Assembly (NCBI GenBank): GCA_943370595.1 | Contig: CALRRO020000009.1 | Coordinates: 186,001 to 250,000 of the forward strand | Source: Piscinibacter sp943370595 | Lineage (GTDB): Bacteria > Pseudomonadota > Gammaproteobacteria > Burkholderiales > Burkholderiaceae_C | Direction: 5' to 3' | DNA: 64,000 nt | Part shown: one piece after another, positions 42,903 to 51,733 of the stretch | How positions within the stretch are numbered: position 1 is the first letter of the stretch | Layout: every line of letters starts with the position of its first letter | Notes under the pieces: generated by a model | The model's database searches: none | Told to the model about the DNA's origin: nothing | The model's input: the letters and a program-made list of their open reading frames with translations, nothing else | Program-made: the position numbers and the translations under genes

Positions 42903-45523
42903 GCGGCCGCTCCGTCGGGCCAGTGGTCGCGGCGGCACAGGCCGCGCGCCTCGCAGAAGTCGCAGGTGGTGCCCTCGCCGAGCGCGGGCAGCGGCGCGCC
43001 TGCGCGCAGCCGGGCCATCTCGGCACCGAGCTCGCGCACCAGCACCACGGCCGAGGTCTGCACGTCGGCATGCTCGATCTCGGTGATGGCTTCGCCGCTG
43101 TCGAGCAGCAGGTAACTCGCCTGCAGCGGCGCGTCTGCCTCCGGCGCCAGCAGCGCAGCGTAGAAGGCGAGCTGCGTGTCCTCGAAGGGCTGGCGCACAC
43201 GCTCCTTCAGCGTCTCTGCGGCACTGGTCTTGTAGTCGATCAACTGGATCGCACGGCCTTCGTCGACACGGTCGATGCGGTCGATGCGCCCTTCCAGCCG
43301 CACACCGCCGAGGGCCTCGGGGTGGATGGCGAGGTCGCGCTCGCCGGCCAGCCAGCGAGCGCCTTCGGCATCGCGGCGATGCAGCCAGGCCAGGTAACGC
43401 GGCACGAAGCGCGCGAAGGAGGCCGCGAAGGGCAGGAACTGATCGTCGGGCAGGGCCATCTCCGCGCGCACGACCTCGGCCATGGCGTGCAGCTGAGCCG
43501 ACTCCTGCTCGAACGGGCCCGGCGCCGCACGCTGCGTGTGAAAGCGCATCAGCACCGCGTGCAGCCAGGTGCCGTAGTCTCGCTTCTCGAGTTCGGACTC
43601 CAGCTCCTCGTCCTCGCGCAGGCCGAGCACGTGCCGCGCGAAGAAGCGGTACGGGCAGTCGCGCAAGGCCTCGACGGCGCTGGCTGACAGGCGCGCCGGC
43701 AGCTGACCACCGACCACCGGCAGCGGGCGGTTCAGCGGCTGCGCGCTCAGCAGCCGCAGCGCGCGGGGATCGTCCGCAACGGCGAAGCCTTGTCCGCGGT
43801 CGGCCAGATCGAGCGCGAGCCTCTGCAGCAGCGGGCTGTCGGCCAGCGGCTCGCCACCGGCGTCGACATGCCGGCGGAGGAAGCTCACGCGCGGCAGGGT
43901 CAGCAGTTGCGTCAGCGCCAGCGCCTCGCGCTGCAGTCGCTCGCCGCGGTGCGGCAGTCCCAGCGCCGCGAGTTCGGCATCAGACAGCAGCGGATGCGCG
44001 GCAGGTGCGGCGCCCAGGCGCCGTTCATCCGCACCCGGGCAGACCACGGCGGCGAACGGACGCAGCATCGCCCGCGCCAGCGGCGTGATCACGACGCGCG
44101 CCTGCTCCGCCGCCGGCCCCAGCGGCGTGAAGTTCTCGCCTTCGAGCACGGCATCGACCCAGCTCACGAAGTCGTCGAAGCGCTGCACCGACTGGTGGGT
44201 GGCGTCCTGCCACACCGCGCCGGCTGCCCGGCCGGGCAGCCAGCGCAGGGCCTGCAGCACCGTCTGCCCGGCGCGGTCGGCGGCCAGCGAGTCCCAGCCG
44301 CCGCAGGCTTGCAGCACCTCGCGCAGGCGATCGAGCCACTCGTTCACGCCGACTCGCGGCGCGTGCAAACGGGCGAGTGCGGCGAGCACCGCGTCGCGCA
44401 GCTCTGCCAGATCACCCTGCAGCGACAGGTTTGCCAGCCCATCGATGCGGGCGATACCGAGTCTTCGGCAGCGCCGTTCGAGCTCGCGCACCAGGGCTCC
44501 GGTCGGGTCCACGCCGGGCCATGGCGGCAGCGTCTTCAACCAGTCGAACAGCGCATCGCTGCCAGCGCGCGGCGCCGCAGCCCGCAGCAGGGCCATCACC
44601 TGGGCACCGGCGCGCGTGGTCGAGAGGGTCCAGCCGGTCTCGTCGGCCAGCGGCACCTGGGCGTGCTCGAGAAGTGCCCGCACGCGGCGCACCAGCTGGC
44701 GGTCCAGCCCGATCAGCGCCACCGGCCAGCGTTCGTGCGCCAGGTGGTCCAGCACGATGGCCGTCGCGCGCTGGGCCTCGTCCTCGAAACCTTCGCAGCG
44801 CACGTAGGCCGGCGGTTCGGTCTGCCGGGCAGCCTGCAGCGCCGTGCTGTCGACATCGACGATCAGCACCGGCGTGTCCCCCGCCTCGTCCACCAGCGAC
44901 GTCACCAGCGGGTCGGCACCACCGGCCTGCAGCACGACCCACGCCGCGGGGCGCATGTCGAACAGACGATCGGTGGCAGGTGCATCGCAGTGCGCCGCCC
45001 ACTCCAGCGCCACGCGGGCCAGCCAGCGCTGCAAGGCACCGGGGCCACCGGCTGGGGCCAGCAGGCTCCGCGCGGCCGACCAGTACGCCGCACGCTGCGC
45101 AGGCGCCAGCGCGAAGGCCGCGCGAGCCAGTGACTGGGCGGTCAGCACGACGGCCGCGACAGCGCGCTCGAATCGACGCGGATCCTGGCGTGCCCACGCC
45201 GCACTGGTCGCCTGCGCGCGCAGCAGCCGCGCCGCACCGAGGCGATCGGCTGCCATGTCGAAGCTCAGTTGCTGCGCCTGCGCGGGCATCGGCGGGCCCA
45301 GCGTGGCGGCCAGCGTCTGGGTGGTCTCGATGCGCGGCTGCCAGCCGCCGGCATGGGCAAAGGCCGCGCGGGCCAAGGGCAGCAGCTGCGCAAAGGGCAG
45401 CAGCAGCACGACGTCGCGCAGTGGCACGGATTCAGCCGCGGCCCATTGCCCCACCTGGCGCGCCAGGGCCGCCCAAGGGCCGTCGAGGCCGATATCAAGA
45501 GGGGTACGCGCTATCGCGGCCAT
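42899..45523 (-). CDS. AddB-like PD-(D/E)XK nuclease/inactivated-helicase protein
   Basis: 874 residues. The C-terminal nuclease has LEGRIDRIDRVDEGRAIQLIDYKTS (catalytic Asp and Lys) and an iron-sulfur staple made of a Cys in RDCPYRFFARHVLGLRED and three in TTCDFCEARGLCRRDHW, as in AddB. The N-terminal two thirds has only weak helicase-like features and no Walker A, again as in AddB-type subunits. It pairs with the helicase-nuclease encoded downstream. A divergent trxA gene starts 104 bp away. Confidence 0.88.
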   Translation of the reverse strand: MAAIARTPLDIGLDGPWAALARQVGQWAAAESVPLRDVVLLLPFAQLLPLARAAFAHAGGWQPRIETTQTLAATLGPPMPAQAQQLSFDMAADRLGAARLLRAQATSAAWARQDPRRFERAVAAVVLTAQSLARAAFALAPAQRAAYWSAARSLLAPAGGPGALQRWLARVALEWAAHCDAPATDRLFDMRPAAWVVLQAGGADPLVTSLVDEAGDTPVLIVDVDSTALQAARQTEPPAYVRCEGFEDEAQRATAIVLDHLAHERWPVALIGLDRQLVRRVRALLEHAQVPLADETGWTLSTTRAGAQVMALLRAAAPRAGSDALFDWLKTLPPWPGVDPTGALVRELERRCRRLGIARIDGLANLSLQGDLAELRDAVLAALARLHAPRVGVNEWLDRLREVLQACGGWDSLAADRAGQTVLQALRWLPGRAAGAVWQDATHQSVQRFDDFVSWVDAVLEGENFTPLGPAAEQARVVITPLARAMLRPFAAVVCPGADERRLGAAPAAHPLLSDAELAALGLPHRGERLQREALALTQLLTLPRVSFLRRHVDAGGEPLADSPLLQRLALDLADRGQGFAVADDPRALRLLSAQPLNRPLPVVGGQLPARLSASAVEALRDCPYRFFARHVLGLREDEELESELEKRDYGTWLHAVLMRFHTQRAAPGPFEQESAQLHAMAEVVRAEMALPDDQFLPFAASFARFVPRYLAWLHRRDAEGARWLAGERDLAIHPEALGGVRLEGRIDRIDRVDEGRAIQLIDYKTSAAETLKERVRQPFEDTQLAFYAALLAPEADAPLQASYLLLDSGEAITEIEHADVQTSAVVLVRELGAEMARLRAGAPLPALGEGTTCDFCEARGLCRRDHWPDGAAA

Positions 45524-45627
45524 AGAGGGAAAGGCGGCCTCACGCCCGGCGACGGGCAGGTCTTTGTGTCAGAATCATTGTGCCTTGCCGCCCCCGGCTC
45601 GCGTGGCGTTTGCCGAAGGACCAACCA

Positions 45628-45957
45628 ATGAGCAGCGAACTGATCAAACATACTTCCGACGCTTCGTTCGACAGCGACGTCCTGCAGTCCGACACGCCCG
45701 TGCTGGTCGACTACTGGGCCGAGTGGTGCGGCCCGTGCAAGATGATCGCTCCCATCCTCGACGAGGTGTCGAAGGACTACGGCGGTCGCCTGCGCATCGT
45801 GAAGATGAACGTCGACGAGAACACCGCGACGCCGGCCAAGTACGGCATCCGCGGCATCCCGACGCTGATGCTGTTCAAGGGCGGCGAGCTCGCCGCGACC
45901 AAGGTCGGCGCCCTGCCCAAAGCCCAATTGACGGCCTTCCTCGACGGTCATCTATAA
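45628..45957 (+). CDS. trxA: Thioredoxin 1
   Basis: 109 residues. The redox centre is YWAEWCGPCKMIAP, and the cis-Pro loop is IRGIPTLMLFKGGE. Thioredoxin reduces cytoplasmic disulfides and supplies electrons to ribonucleotide reductase. ATG 45628 gives the canonical length; upstream in-frame sequence is not thioredoxin-like. rho follows 270 bp downstream on the same strand, the order common to many proteobacteria. Confidence 0.97.
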   Translation: MSSELIKHTSDASFDSDVLQSDTPVLVDYWAEWCGPCKMIAPILDEVSKDYGGRLRIVKMNVDENTATPAKYGIRGIPTLMLFKGGELAATKVGALPKAQLTAFLDGHL

Positions 45958-45958
45958 T
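45928..45958 (+). promoter_or_regulatory. Putative rho promoter inside the trxA 3' end
   Basis: TTGACG (45928-45933) and a perfect TATAAT (45953-45958) are separated by 19 bp; the -10 box overlaps the trxA TAA stop. Transcription from here would give a rho leader of about 260 nt, a size consistent with autoregulation of rho by its own leader. Confidence 0.55.
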
Positions 45959-46227
45959 TTCCTGAATCGCTGCGCAGGCTGGCTCCACGAGTCGCCGGCC
46001 CGCGCCGCAGGAAATTCAGCCACCACGCACGGAAGCGCGCCCACCACACGACGGGCGCGGCCTCCAGCCCCAACGGGCTTCGCGTGGGTTCGGCCCCCAC
46101 CCCAGCGTTCCGTATTCCCAGACGCAGGTCCACGCCGCCAGGCATGACGCTGGCGCGTGGCGGAGGCCGAGACCCCGGTCGTGCGCCCTTGGCGCGGCAC
46201 ACGACACATCACCCAGGGTGTTCACCC

Positions 46228-47490
46228 ATGCATCTTTCCGAACTGAAAGCGCTTCACGTCTCCGAGCTCATCAAGATGGGCGAAGGGCTGGAGATCGAGA
46301 ACGTCGCCCGCATGCGCAAGCAGGAGCTGATGTTCGCGATCATGAAGAAGCGCGCCAAGGGCGGCGAGCAGGTCTTCGGCGACGGCGTGCTCGAAGTGCT
46401 GCCCGACGGTTTCGGCTTCCTGCGCTCGCCCGACGCGAGCTACATGGCGTCGACCGACGACATCTACCTCAGCCCGAGCCAGATCCGGCGCTTCAACCTG
46501 CACACCGGCGACGCCGTCGAGGGTGAAGTCAGGGTGCCGAAGGACGGCGAGCGCTACTTCGCGCTCGTCAAGGTCGACCGCGTCAACGGCCTGACCCCGG
46601 AGGAGAGCAAGCACAAGATCATGTTCGAGAACTTGACACCGCTGTTCCCGAAGGAACAGTTCAAGCTCGAACGCGAGATCAAGTCGGAAGAGAACATCAC
46701 CGGGCGCATCATCGACCTGATCGCGCCCATCGGCAAAGGCCAGCGCGCGCTGCTCGTCGCCCAGCCGAAGACCGGCAAGACGGTGATGATGCAGCACATC
46801 GCGCATGCGATCGTCGCCAACCACCCCGACGTCTACCTGATCGTGCTGCTCGTTGACGAGCGGCCCGAGGAAGTGACCGAGATGGTCCGCACGGTGCGCG
46901 GCGAGGTCATCAGCTCTACCTTCGACGAACCCGCAGCGCGCCACGTGCAGGTGGCCGAGATGGTCATCGAGCGCGCCAAGCGCCTGGTCGAGCTGAAGAA
47001 GGACGTGGTGATCCTGCTCGACTCGATCACCCGCCTGGCCCGCGCCTACAACAACGTGCTGCCCAGCTCCGGCAAGGTGCTCACTGGCGGTGTCGACGCC
47101 AACGCGCTGCAGCGCCCGAAGCGCTTCTTCGGCGCGGCGCGCAACGTCGAGGAAGGCGGCTCGCTGACCATCATCGGCACCGCGCTCATCGACACCGGCT
47201 CGCGCATGGACGAGGTGATCTACGAAGAGTTCAAGGGCACCGGCAACTGCGAAATCCACCTGGATCGCCGCATGGCCGAGAAGCGCGTCTACCCGTCGAT
47301 CCTGATCAACAAGTCGGGCACGCGCCGCGAGGAACTGCTGCTCAAGCCGGAGATCCTGCAGAAGACCTGGATCCTGCGCAAGCTGCTCTACAACATGGAC
47401 GAGATCGAGGCGATGGAGTTCATCCTCGACAAGATGAAGCAGTCGAAGAACAACCTGGACTTCTTCGACATGATGCGAAGGGGCGGCTGA
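46228..47490 (+). CDS. rho: Transcription termination factor Rho
   Basis: 420 residues. N-terminal RNA-binding domain with a cold-shock-like fold (DGVLEVLPDGFGFLRSPDASYMASTDDIYLSPSQIRRFNLHTGD), ATPase with Walker A AQPKTGKTVMMQ, Walker B VVILLDSITRLARAYN, Q-loop and R-loop (GGVDANALQRPKRFFGAARN). Length equals E. coli Rho (419). The hexamer ends transcription of untranslated RNA. It is preceded by a leader of about 260 nt with no credible ORF on this strand. Confidence 0.98.
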   Translation: MHLSELKALHVSELIKMGEGLEIENVARMRKQELMFAIMKKRAKGGEQVFGDGVLEVLPDGFGFLRSPDASYMASTDDIYLSPSQIRRFNLHTGDAVEGEVRVPKDGERYFALVKVDRVNGLTPEESKHKIMFENLTPLFPKEQFKLEREIKSEENITGRIIDLIAPIGKGQRALLVAQPKTGKTVMMQHIAHAIVANHPDVYLIVLLVDERPEEVTEMVRTVRGEVISSTFDEPAARHVQVAEMVIERAKRLVELKKDVVILLDSITRLARAYNNVLPSSGKVLTGGVDANALQRPKRFFGAARNVEEGGSLTIIGTALIDTGSRMDEVIYEEFKGTGNCEIHLDRRMAEKRVYPSILINKSGTRREELLLKPEILQKTWILRKLLYNMDEIEAMEFILDKMKQSKNNLDFFDMMRRGG

Positions 47491-47503
47491 ACCGGCCGTC
47501 GGC

Positions 47504-47509
47504 TATACT
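47504..47509 (+). promoter_or_regulatory. Putative -10 box TATACT for rpmE2
   Basis: TATACT lies in the 94-bp gap after rho, 75 bp before the rpmE2 ATG. No convincing -35 is visible, so read-through from rho may contribute. Confidence 0.4.
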
Positions 47510-47584
47510 TCGCGGTTTTCCAGCGTCGGAAAGTGCGCCGAAAGGGTCGGCGTGGCTCCCAAGACCACAGCGCAAAGGCACGTC

Positions 47585-47839
47585 ATGAAAGAAGGCATCC
47601 ACCCCAGCTACCGCGAAGTCTGCTTCGTGGACCTGTCCAACGGTTTCAAGTTCGTCACGCGCTCGACCGTGCAGACCAAGGAAACCACCAAGATGGACGA
47701 CGGCCGCGAGCTGCCGCTGGTGAAGCTGGAAACCACCAGCGAATCGCATCCGTTCTACACCGGCACGCAGAAGAGCGTCGACTCGCTGGGCGGCCGCGTC
47801 GAGAAGTTCCGCAACAAGTTTGCGCACCTGAAGAAGTGA
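47585..47839 (+). CDS. rpmE2: 50S ribosomal protein L31 type B
   Basis: 84 residues. KEGIHPSYREVCFVDLSNGFKFVTRST and HPFYTGTQKSVDSLGGRVEKFRNKFAH are L31 signatures. The CxxC zinc pairs of type-A L31 are absent, which makes this the zinc-independent type B form, usually expressed under zinc limitation but the only L31 in some betaproteobacteria. ATG 47585 is the family start. A Rho-independent terminator follows the stop. Confidence 0.96.
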   Translation: MKEGIHPSYREVCFVDLSNGFKFVTRSTVQTKETTKMDDGRELPLVKLETTSESHPFYTGTQKSVDSLGGRVEKFRNKFAHLKK

Positions 47840-47861
47840 TCTTCTTCACGAACTTCGGTAC

Positions 47862-47885
47862 AAAGGCAGCTTCGGCTGCCTTTTT
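47862..47885 (+). terminator. Rho-independent terminator of rpmE2
   Basis: GGCAGC-TTCG-GCTGCC (47865-47880) with a UUCG-type tetraloop, followed by TTTTT (47881-47885). It begins 23 bp after the rpmE2 stop and is preceded by a matching A tract. Confidence 0.92.
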
Positions 47886-47939
47886 GCTGTCTGCGGCGAA
47901 TTGGCTGCATCATTCGCCGCCACCCGACTCCGTGCCCCG

Positions 47940-49604
47940 TTGAACTCCCCGAATCCAGCGCTCGTCACCCAGCGTGCCGCACAGCGGCTGCCTCGCGTCG
48001 CGTTGCTGCTGTTCTGCGCAGCCTACGTGCTGCCCGGCCTGTTCGGCCGCGACCCGTGGAAGAACGCCGACGTCAGCGCCTTCGGTCACATGGCCGCCAT
48101 CGCCAGCGGACGCACGGGCTGGATGTCACCGGGCCTGGCCGGGCTTCCCGCCGACGGTGCCCTGGTTCCCTACTGGCTGGGCGCGGGGTTCATTCGCCTG
48201 CTCGGCCCGTGGATCGATCCGGCACTGGCCGCGCGCATCCCGTTCGCGCTGCTGCTGGTCATGGTGCTGGTGATGACCTGGTACGCGACCTACCACCTGG
48301 CGCGCACCGAGGCAGCCCAGCCCCTGCCCTTCGCGTTCGGCGGCGAGGCGACGTCGACCGACTACGCCCGCGCGATCGCCGACGGCGCGGTGCTCGCGGT
48401 GATGGCGACGCTGGGTCTGCTGCAACTCGGCCATGAAACCACGCCGGAGCTGGTGCAACTGGCCGGCGCTTCGCTGTTCCTCTATGCCCTGGCTGCCGGT
48501 CCCTACCGAAAGGGGCGATCACGCGCGGCCGCGCTGATCTCGCTGCCGGTGATGGCGGCCAGCGGTGCGCCCGCCGTTGCCACGGCACTGGCCGTGGTCG
48601 GCACGGTCATCTGTGCGCGCTCTGCCTATGCCCAGGTGCGGGCCACAGCCTGGTGGGTGGCCGGTGCCGGTGTGATCGCGCTGGCGCTCGGCACCGCACT
48701 GACCGCCTGGGGCTGGCGCGTCGCCAACCTCGCTTCGCTGCAGCCGCTGGGCACGCTGCGCCTGCTGGCCTGGTTCACCTGGCCGGCCTGGCCGCTGGCG
48801 TTGTGGACGCTGTGGCGCTGGCGCACGCACCTGCTGCATCGCCACATCTCGGTGCCGCTGGGCTGCGCGCTGACTGCCCTGCTCGCCTGCCTGGCCATGG
48901 GTGGGTCGGACCGGGCGCTGATGCTCGGGCTGCCCTCGCTGGCGGTGCTGGCGGCCTTCTCGCTGCCGACGCTGCAGCGCAGCACCGCAGCGGCGATCGA
49001 CTGGTTCTCGGTGTTCTTCTTCAGTGTCTGCGCGCTGGCCATCTGGGTCATCTATGCGTCTCTGCAGATCGGTGTTCCGGCCAAGCCGGCGGCCAACATC
49101 GCTCGCCTCGCACCCGAGTTCCAACCGACCTTCTCGGCCCTGGCGCTGGTCGTCGCGACGCTGGGCACCCTGGCCTGGATGTGGCTGGTGCGCTGGCGCA
49201 CCGGGCGCCATCGGCACCCGCTGTGGAAGAGCCTGGTGCTGCCGGCCGGTGGCGTGGCGCTGTGCTGGCTGCTGCTGATGACGCTGTGGCTGCCGCTGCT
49301 CGACCATGCCCGCAGCTACCGCCCGCTGCTCGAACGCATCGCCACCCACGTGCCACGCGATGCGTGCATCGCCACGCCGCAATCGCCCCGCGCCTTGCTG
49401 GCCGCGCTGGAAGCCATGGGTGGCTACCGCGTCGACGCGATCACCCCGGCGGAACTCTCGCCCTGCGAGGTCATGCTGGTGAGCCAGACGCCGCGAGATC
49501 CGATCGCCCGCCCGCCGGGCTGGCGCTGGGTGGCCAACGTGACCCGGCCGACAGACCGCCAGGACATCACGGTGATCTACCGCCGGGAGCCGGCCTCGCG
49601 CTGA
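47940..49604 (+). CDS. Polytopic membrane protein, possible ArnT/PMT-like glycosyltransferase
   Basis: About 554 residues from the TTG at 47940; an alternative TTG at 47901 adds 13. No ATG start fits, so the start is uncertain. There are ten or more hydrophobic segments. The first loop (FGRDPWKNADVSAFGHMAAIASGRTGWMSPGLAGLPADGALVPYWLGAGF) has the acidic and Pro/Trp layout of the GT39/GT83 (ArnT, PMT) family, which uses lipid-linked sugars in the periplasm. A C-terminal soluble part (RIATHVPRDACIATPQSPRALLAALEAMGGY) resembles the ArnT periplasmic domain. The acceptor is unknown. It occupies the place next to phoR where ppk-ppx often lies in this order. Confidence 0.7.
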   Translation: MNSPNPALVTQRAAQRLPRVALLLFCAAYVLPGLFGRDPWKNADVSAFGHMAAIASGRTGWMSPGLAGLPADGALVPYWLGAGFIRLLGPWIDPALAARIPFALLLVMVLVMTWYATYHLARTEAAQPLPFAFGGEATSTDYARAIADGAVLAVMATLGLLQLGHETTPELVQLAGASLFLYALAAGPYRKGRSRAAALISLPVMAASGAPAVATALAVVGTVICARSAYAQVRATAWWVAGAGVIALALGTALTAWGWRVANLASLQPLGTLRLLAWFTWPAWPLALWTLWRWRTHLLHRHISVPLGCALTALLACLAMGGSDRALMLGLPSLAVLAAFSLPTLQRSTAAAIDWFSVFFFSVCALAIWVIYASLQIGVPAKPAANIARLAPEFQPTFSALALVVATLGTLAWMWLVRWRTGRHRHPLWKSLVLPAGGVALCWLLLMTLWLPLLDHARSYRPLLERIATHVPRDACIATPQSPRALLAALEAMGGYRVDAITPAELSPCEVMLVSQTPRDPIARPPGWRWVANVTRPTDRQDITVIYRREPASR

Positions 49605-49616
49605 CGGCGTGCGGCT

Positions 49617-50933
49617 TCAGGCGCCAGTGCCGCGAAGCCGGGCCGCCGGAAACACCAGCCGGAAGCGCGAGCCCTTGCCGGGTTCGCTCTGGATGTCGAG
49701 CTCGGCGCCGTGCCGTTGCACGACATGCTTGACGATCGACAGGCCGAGGCCGGTGCCGCCGGTGTCGCGCGAGCGGCTGCCGTCGACGCGGTAGAAGCGT
49801 TCGGTCAGCCGCGGGATGTGCTCGCGCGCGATGCCCACGCCGGTGTCGCTCACCGCCAGTTCGCCGCTGCCATCCTCGAGCACGGTCCAGCTGACGTCGA
49901 TTCGGCCGCCCGCGGGCGTGTAGCGCACGGCGTTGTTCACGAGGTTGTTGATCGCGCTGAGCAGTTCGCTCTGCGCGCCGGCCAGTTCGACCGCGTCCAC
50001 CGCTGCCACGTTGACCTCATGGCGCCCGCCTGAGAGCGCCCGCGCGTCGGCGCCCACCTGGGCCAGCAAGGGCGCCAGCGCCACCCAGCGATCGGCGGCT
50101 GGCCGCGGGCTGCCCTCGAGCTGCGCGAGCGTCAGCAGGTCGCTGACGATGGTCTGCATGCGCTGCGTCTGCTGCCCCATCAGCTCGAGCACGCGCTTGC
50201 GCTCGACCTCGGTCAGCGGCAGGTTGCCCATGGTCTCGATGAAGCCGGCCAACACGGTCAGCGGCGTGCGCATCTCGTGCGACACATTGGCCACGAAGTC
50301 GCGCCGCATCGCCTCGTTGCGTTCGCGGTCGGTGATGTCCTGCGACAGCACCAGCTTCATGCCGTCGCCATAGGGGCGCAGCAGCACCGACAGCGTGCCG
50401 TCGCCGCGCGGATTGGGGAAGCTCACGGCATCGGTGTGCTCCTGCTGCTGCAGGTAGGCCACGAAGGCCGGCGCACGCACGAGGTTGGTGATGCGCTGGC
50501 GGCGATCGCGTTGCGGATCGAGCCCGAAGTGGTCCGCCGACATCGAGTTGCACCAGACGATCTGGTCGTTCTGGTCGAGCATCAGCACGCCGTTGGGCGA
50601 GGCTTCGATCGCCGAGAGGAACTGCTCCAGCCGCAGCCGCTCCTGCGCGAGGCCTTGTTCGCGCAGCCGGATCGAGCGTTCGACGCGGTAGCCGAGTTCG
50701 CCCCAGAAGCCGGCGTCGCGTGGCGCCTGCTGTTCCTGGCTGCCGCGCAGCCAGTTGATCAGCCGGTAGCCGCGCGCGGTGTCGAGCATCGCCGCGATGG
50801 CCACGCCGATGCCGCCGCCGGCGAGCACGCGCCAGACCACGGTGTTCTCAACGTTGGAGGCCATGAAGCCCAGGAAGCCACCGGCCAGCATGGCCAGCAC
50901 GCCCGCCATCAGGCGCGGCAGCAGCCAGTTCAT
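49617..50933 (-). CDS. phoR: Phosphate regulon sensor histidine kinase PhoR
   Basis: 438 residues. Two N-terminal membrane helices, a PAS-like domain (SAIEASPNGVLMLDQNDQIVWCN), the H-box VSHEMRTPLTVLAGF, N-box NNLVNNAVRYTP, and G-boxes DTGVGI and GTGLGLSIVKHVV. It phosphorylates PhoB under phosphate limitation, with signalling through PstSCAB and PhoU. It is the last gene of the pst-pho run; an 88-bp palindrome-rich gap separates it from phoB. Confidence 0.97.
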   Translation of the reverse strand: MNWLLPRLMAGVLAMLAGGFLGFMASNVENTVVWRVLAGGGIGVAIAAMLDTARGYRLINWLRGSQEQQAPRDAGFWGELGYRVERSIRLREQGLAQERLRLEQFLSAIEASPNGVLMLDQNDQIVWCNSMSADHFGLDPQRDRRQRITNLVRAPAFVAYLQQQEHTDAVSFPNPRGDGTLSVLLRPYGDGMKLVLSQDITDRERNEAMRRDFVANVSHEMRTPLTVLAGFIETMGNLPLTEVERKRVLELMGQQTQRMQTIVSDLLTLAQLEGSPRPAADRWVALAPLLAQVGADARALSGGRHEVNVAAVDAVELAGAQSELLSAINNLVNNAVRYTPAGGRIDVSWTVLEDGSGELAVSDTGVGIAREHIPRLTERFYRVDGSRSRDTGGTGLGLSIVKHVVQRHGAELDIQSEPGKGSRFRLVFPAARLRGTGA

Positions 50934-51021
50934 GACAGCCCCTCGTCCTTCGGGTACGTCGGCCGATCCCCCGAGGGGATGGCGGGCCTGCTTGGGAGCG
51001 GCCCGGCGCTCGGCCCGCTCT

Positions 51022-51723
51022 TCATGCGGACGGTGCCGCCACCTGCTGGGTCAACCGATAACCGGCACCACGCACGGTCTCGACCATCTGCGCGCAGTTC
51101 GCCGGCGACAGCGCCTCGCGCAGCCGCTTCACGTGCACGTCGACCGTCCGCTCCTCGATGAAGACATGGTCGCCCCAGACGCGGTCGAGCAGTTGCGCAC
51201 GGCTGTGCACACGTTCCGGGTGGGTCATCAGGAAGTGCAGCAGGCGGAACTCGGTCGGCCCGAGCTTGAGCTCGATGTCGCCGCGGGCGACACGCCGCGT
51301 CGACGGGTCCAGCCTCAGGCCGCCGACCTCGACCGCCGAGTCGAGCGCCTCCGGCGCCTTGCGGCGCAGCACCGCGCGAATTCGCGCCATCAGCTCGTTG
51401 GTCGAGAACGGCTTGGCCAGGTAGTCGTCGGCACCGGCGTCCAGGCCGGCCACCTTGTCGGTCTCGTCGGCGCGCGCCGTCAGCATGATGATCGGCAGTT
51501 CGCGCGTGCGTGCGTCGCCGCGCCAGCGCCGTGCCAGCGACAGGCCCGACTGCCCGGGCAGCATCCAGTCCAGCAGCACCAGGTCGGGCAGCACGCCATC
51601 GACCGCCGCCTGCGCCTGCTCGGCGCTCGCCGCCAGCGTTACCTCGTAGCCTGCGTGGCGCAGGTTCAGCGAGATCAGCTCGGCAATCGCCGATTCATCC
51701 TCGACCACCAGCACGCGGCTCAT
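51022..51723 (-). CDS. phoB: Phosphate regulon response regulator PhoB
   Basis: 233 residues. Receiver domain with acidic pocket VVEDES, phospho-acceptor Asp in LVLLDWMLPG and Lys in LAKPFST; OmpR-type winged helix C-terminus (LGPTEFRLLHFLMTHPERVHSRAQLLDRVWGDHVFIEERTVDVHVKRLREAL). Phosphorylated PhoB binds Pho boxes, two of which are visible at 56290-56376. ATG 51723 is 10 bp downstream of phoU. Confidence 0.98.
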   Translation of the reverse strand: MSRVLVVEDESAIAELISLNLRHAGYEVTLAASAEQAQAAVDGVLPDLVLLDWMLPGQSGLSLARRWRGDARTRELPIIMLTARADETDKVAGLDAGADDYLAKPFSTNELMARIRAVLRRKAPEALDSAVEVGGLRLDPSTRRVARGDIELKLGPTEFRLLHFLMTHPERVHSRAQLLDRVWGDHVFIEERTVDVHVKRLREALSPANCAQMVETVRGAGYRLTQQVAAPSA

Positions 51724-51733
51724 GTCGCACTCC

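Noticed and set aside
45958..46014. TTTCCTG/CAGGAAA pairing at the start of the rho leader
   Set aside because: The left arm would lie at or before the predicted transcription start, so it would not form in the RNA.
50934..51021. Palindromes in the phoR-phoB gap as a terminator
   Set aside because: Short GC palindromes are present but no T run follows on the minus strand; phoR is expected to be co-transcribed with phoB.
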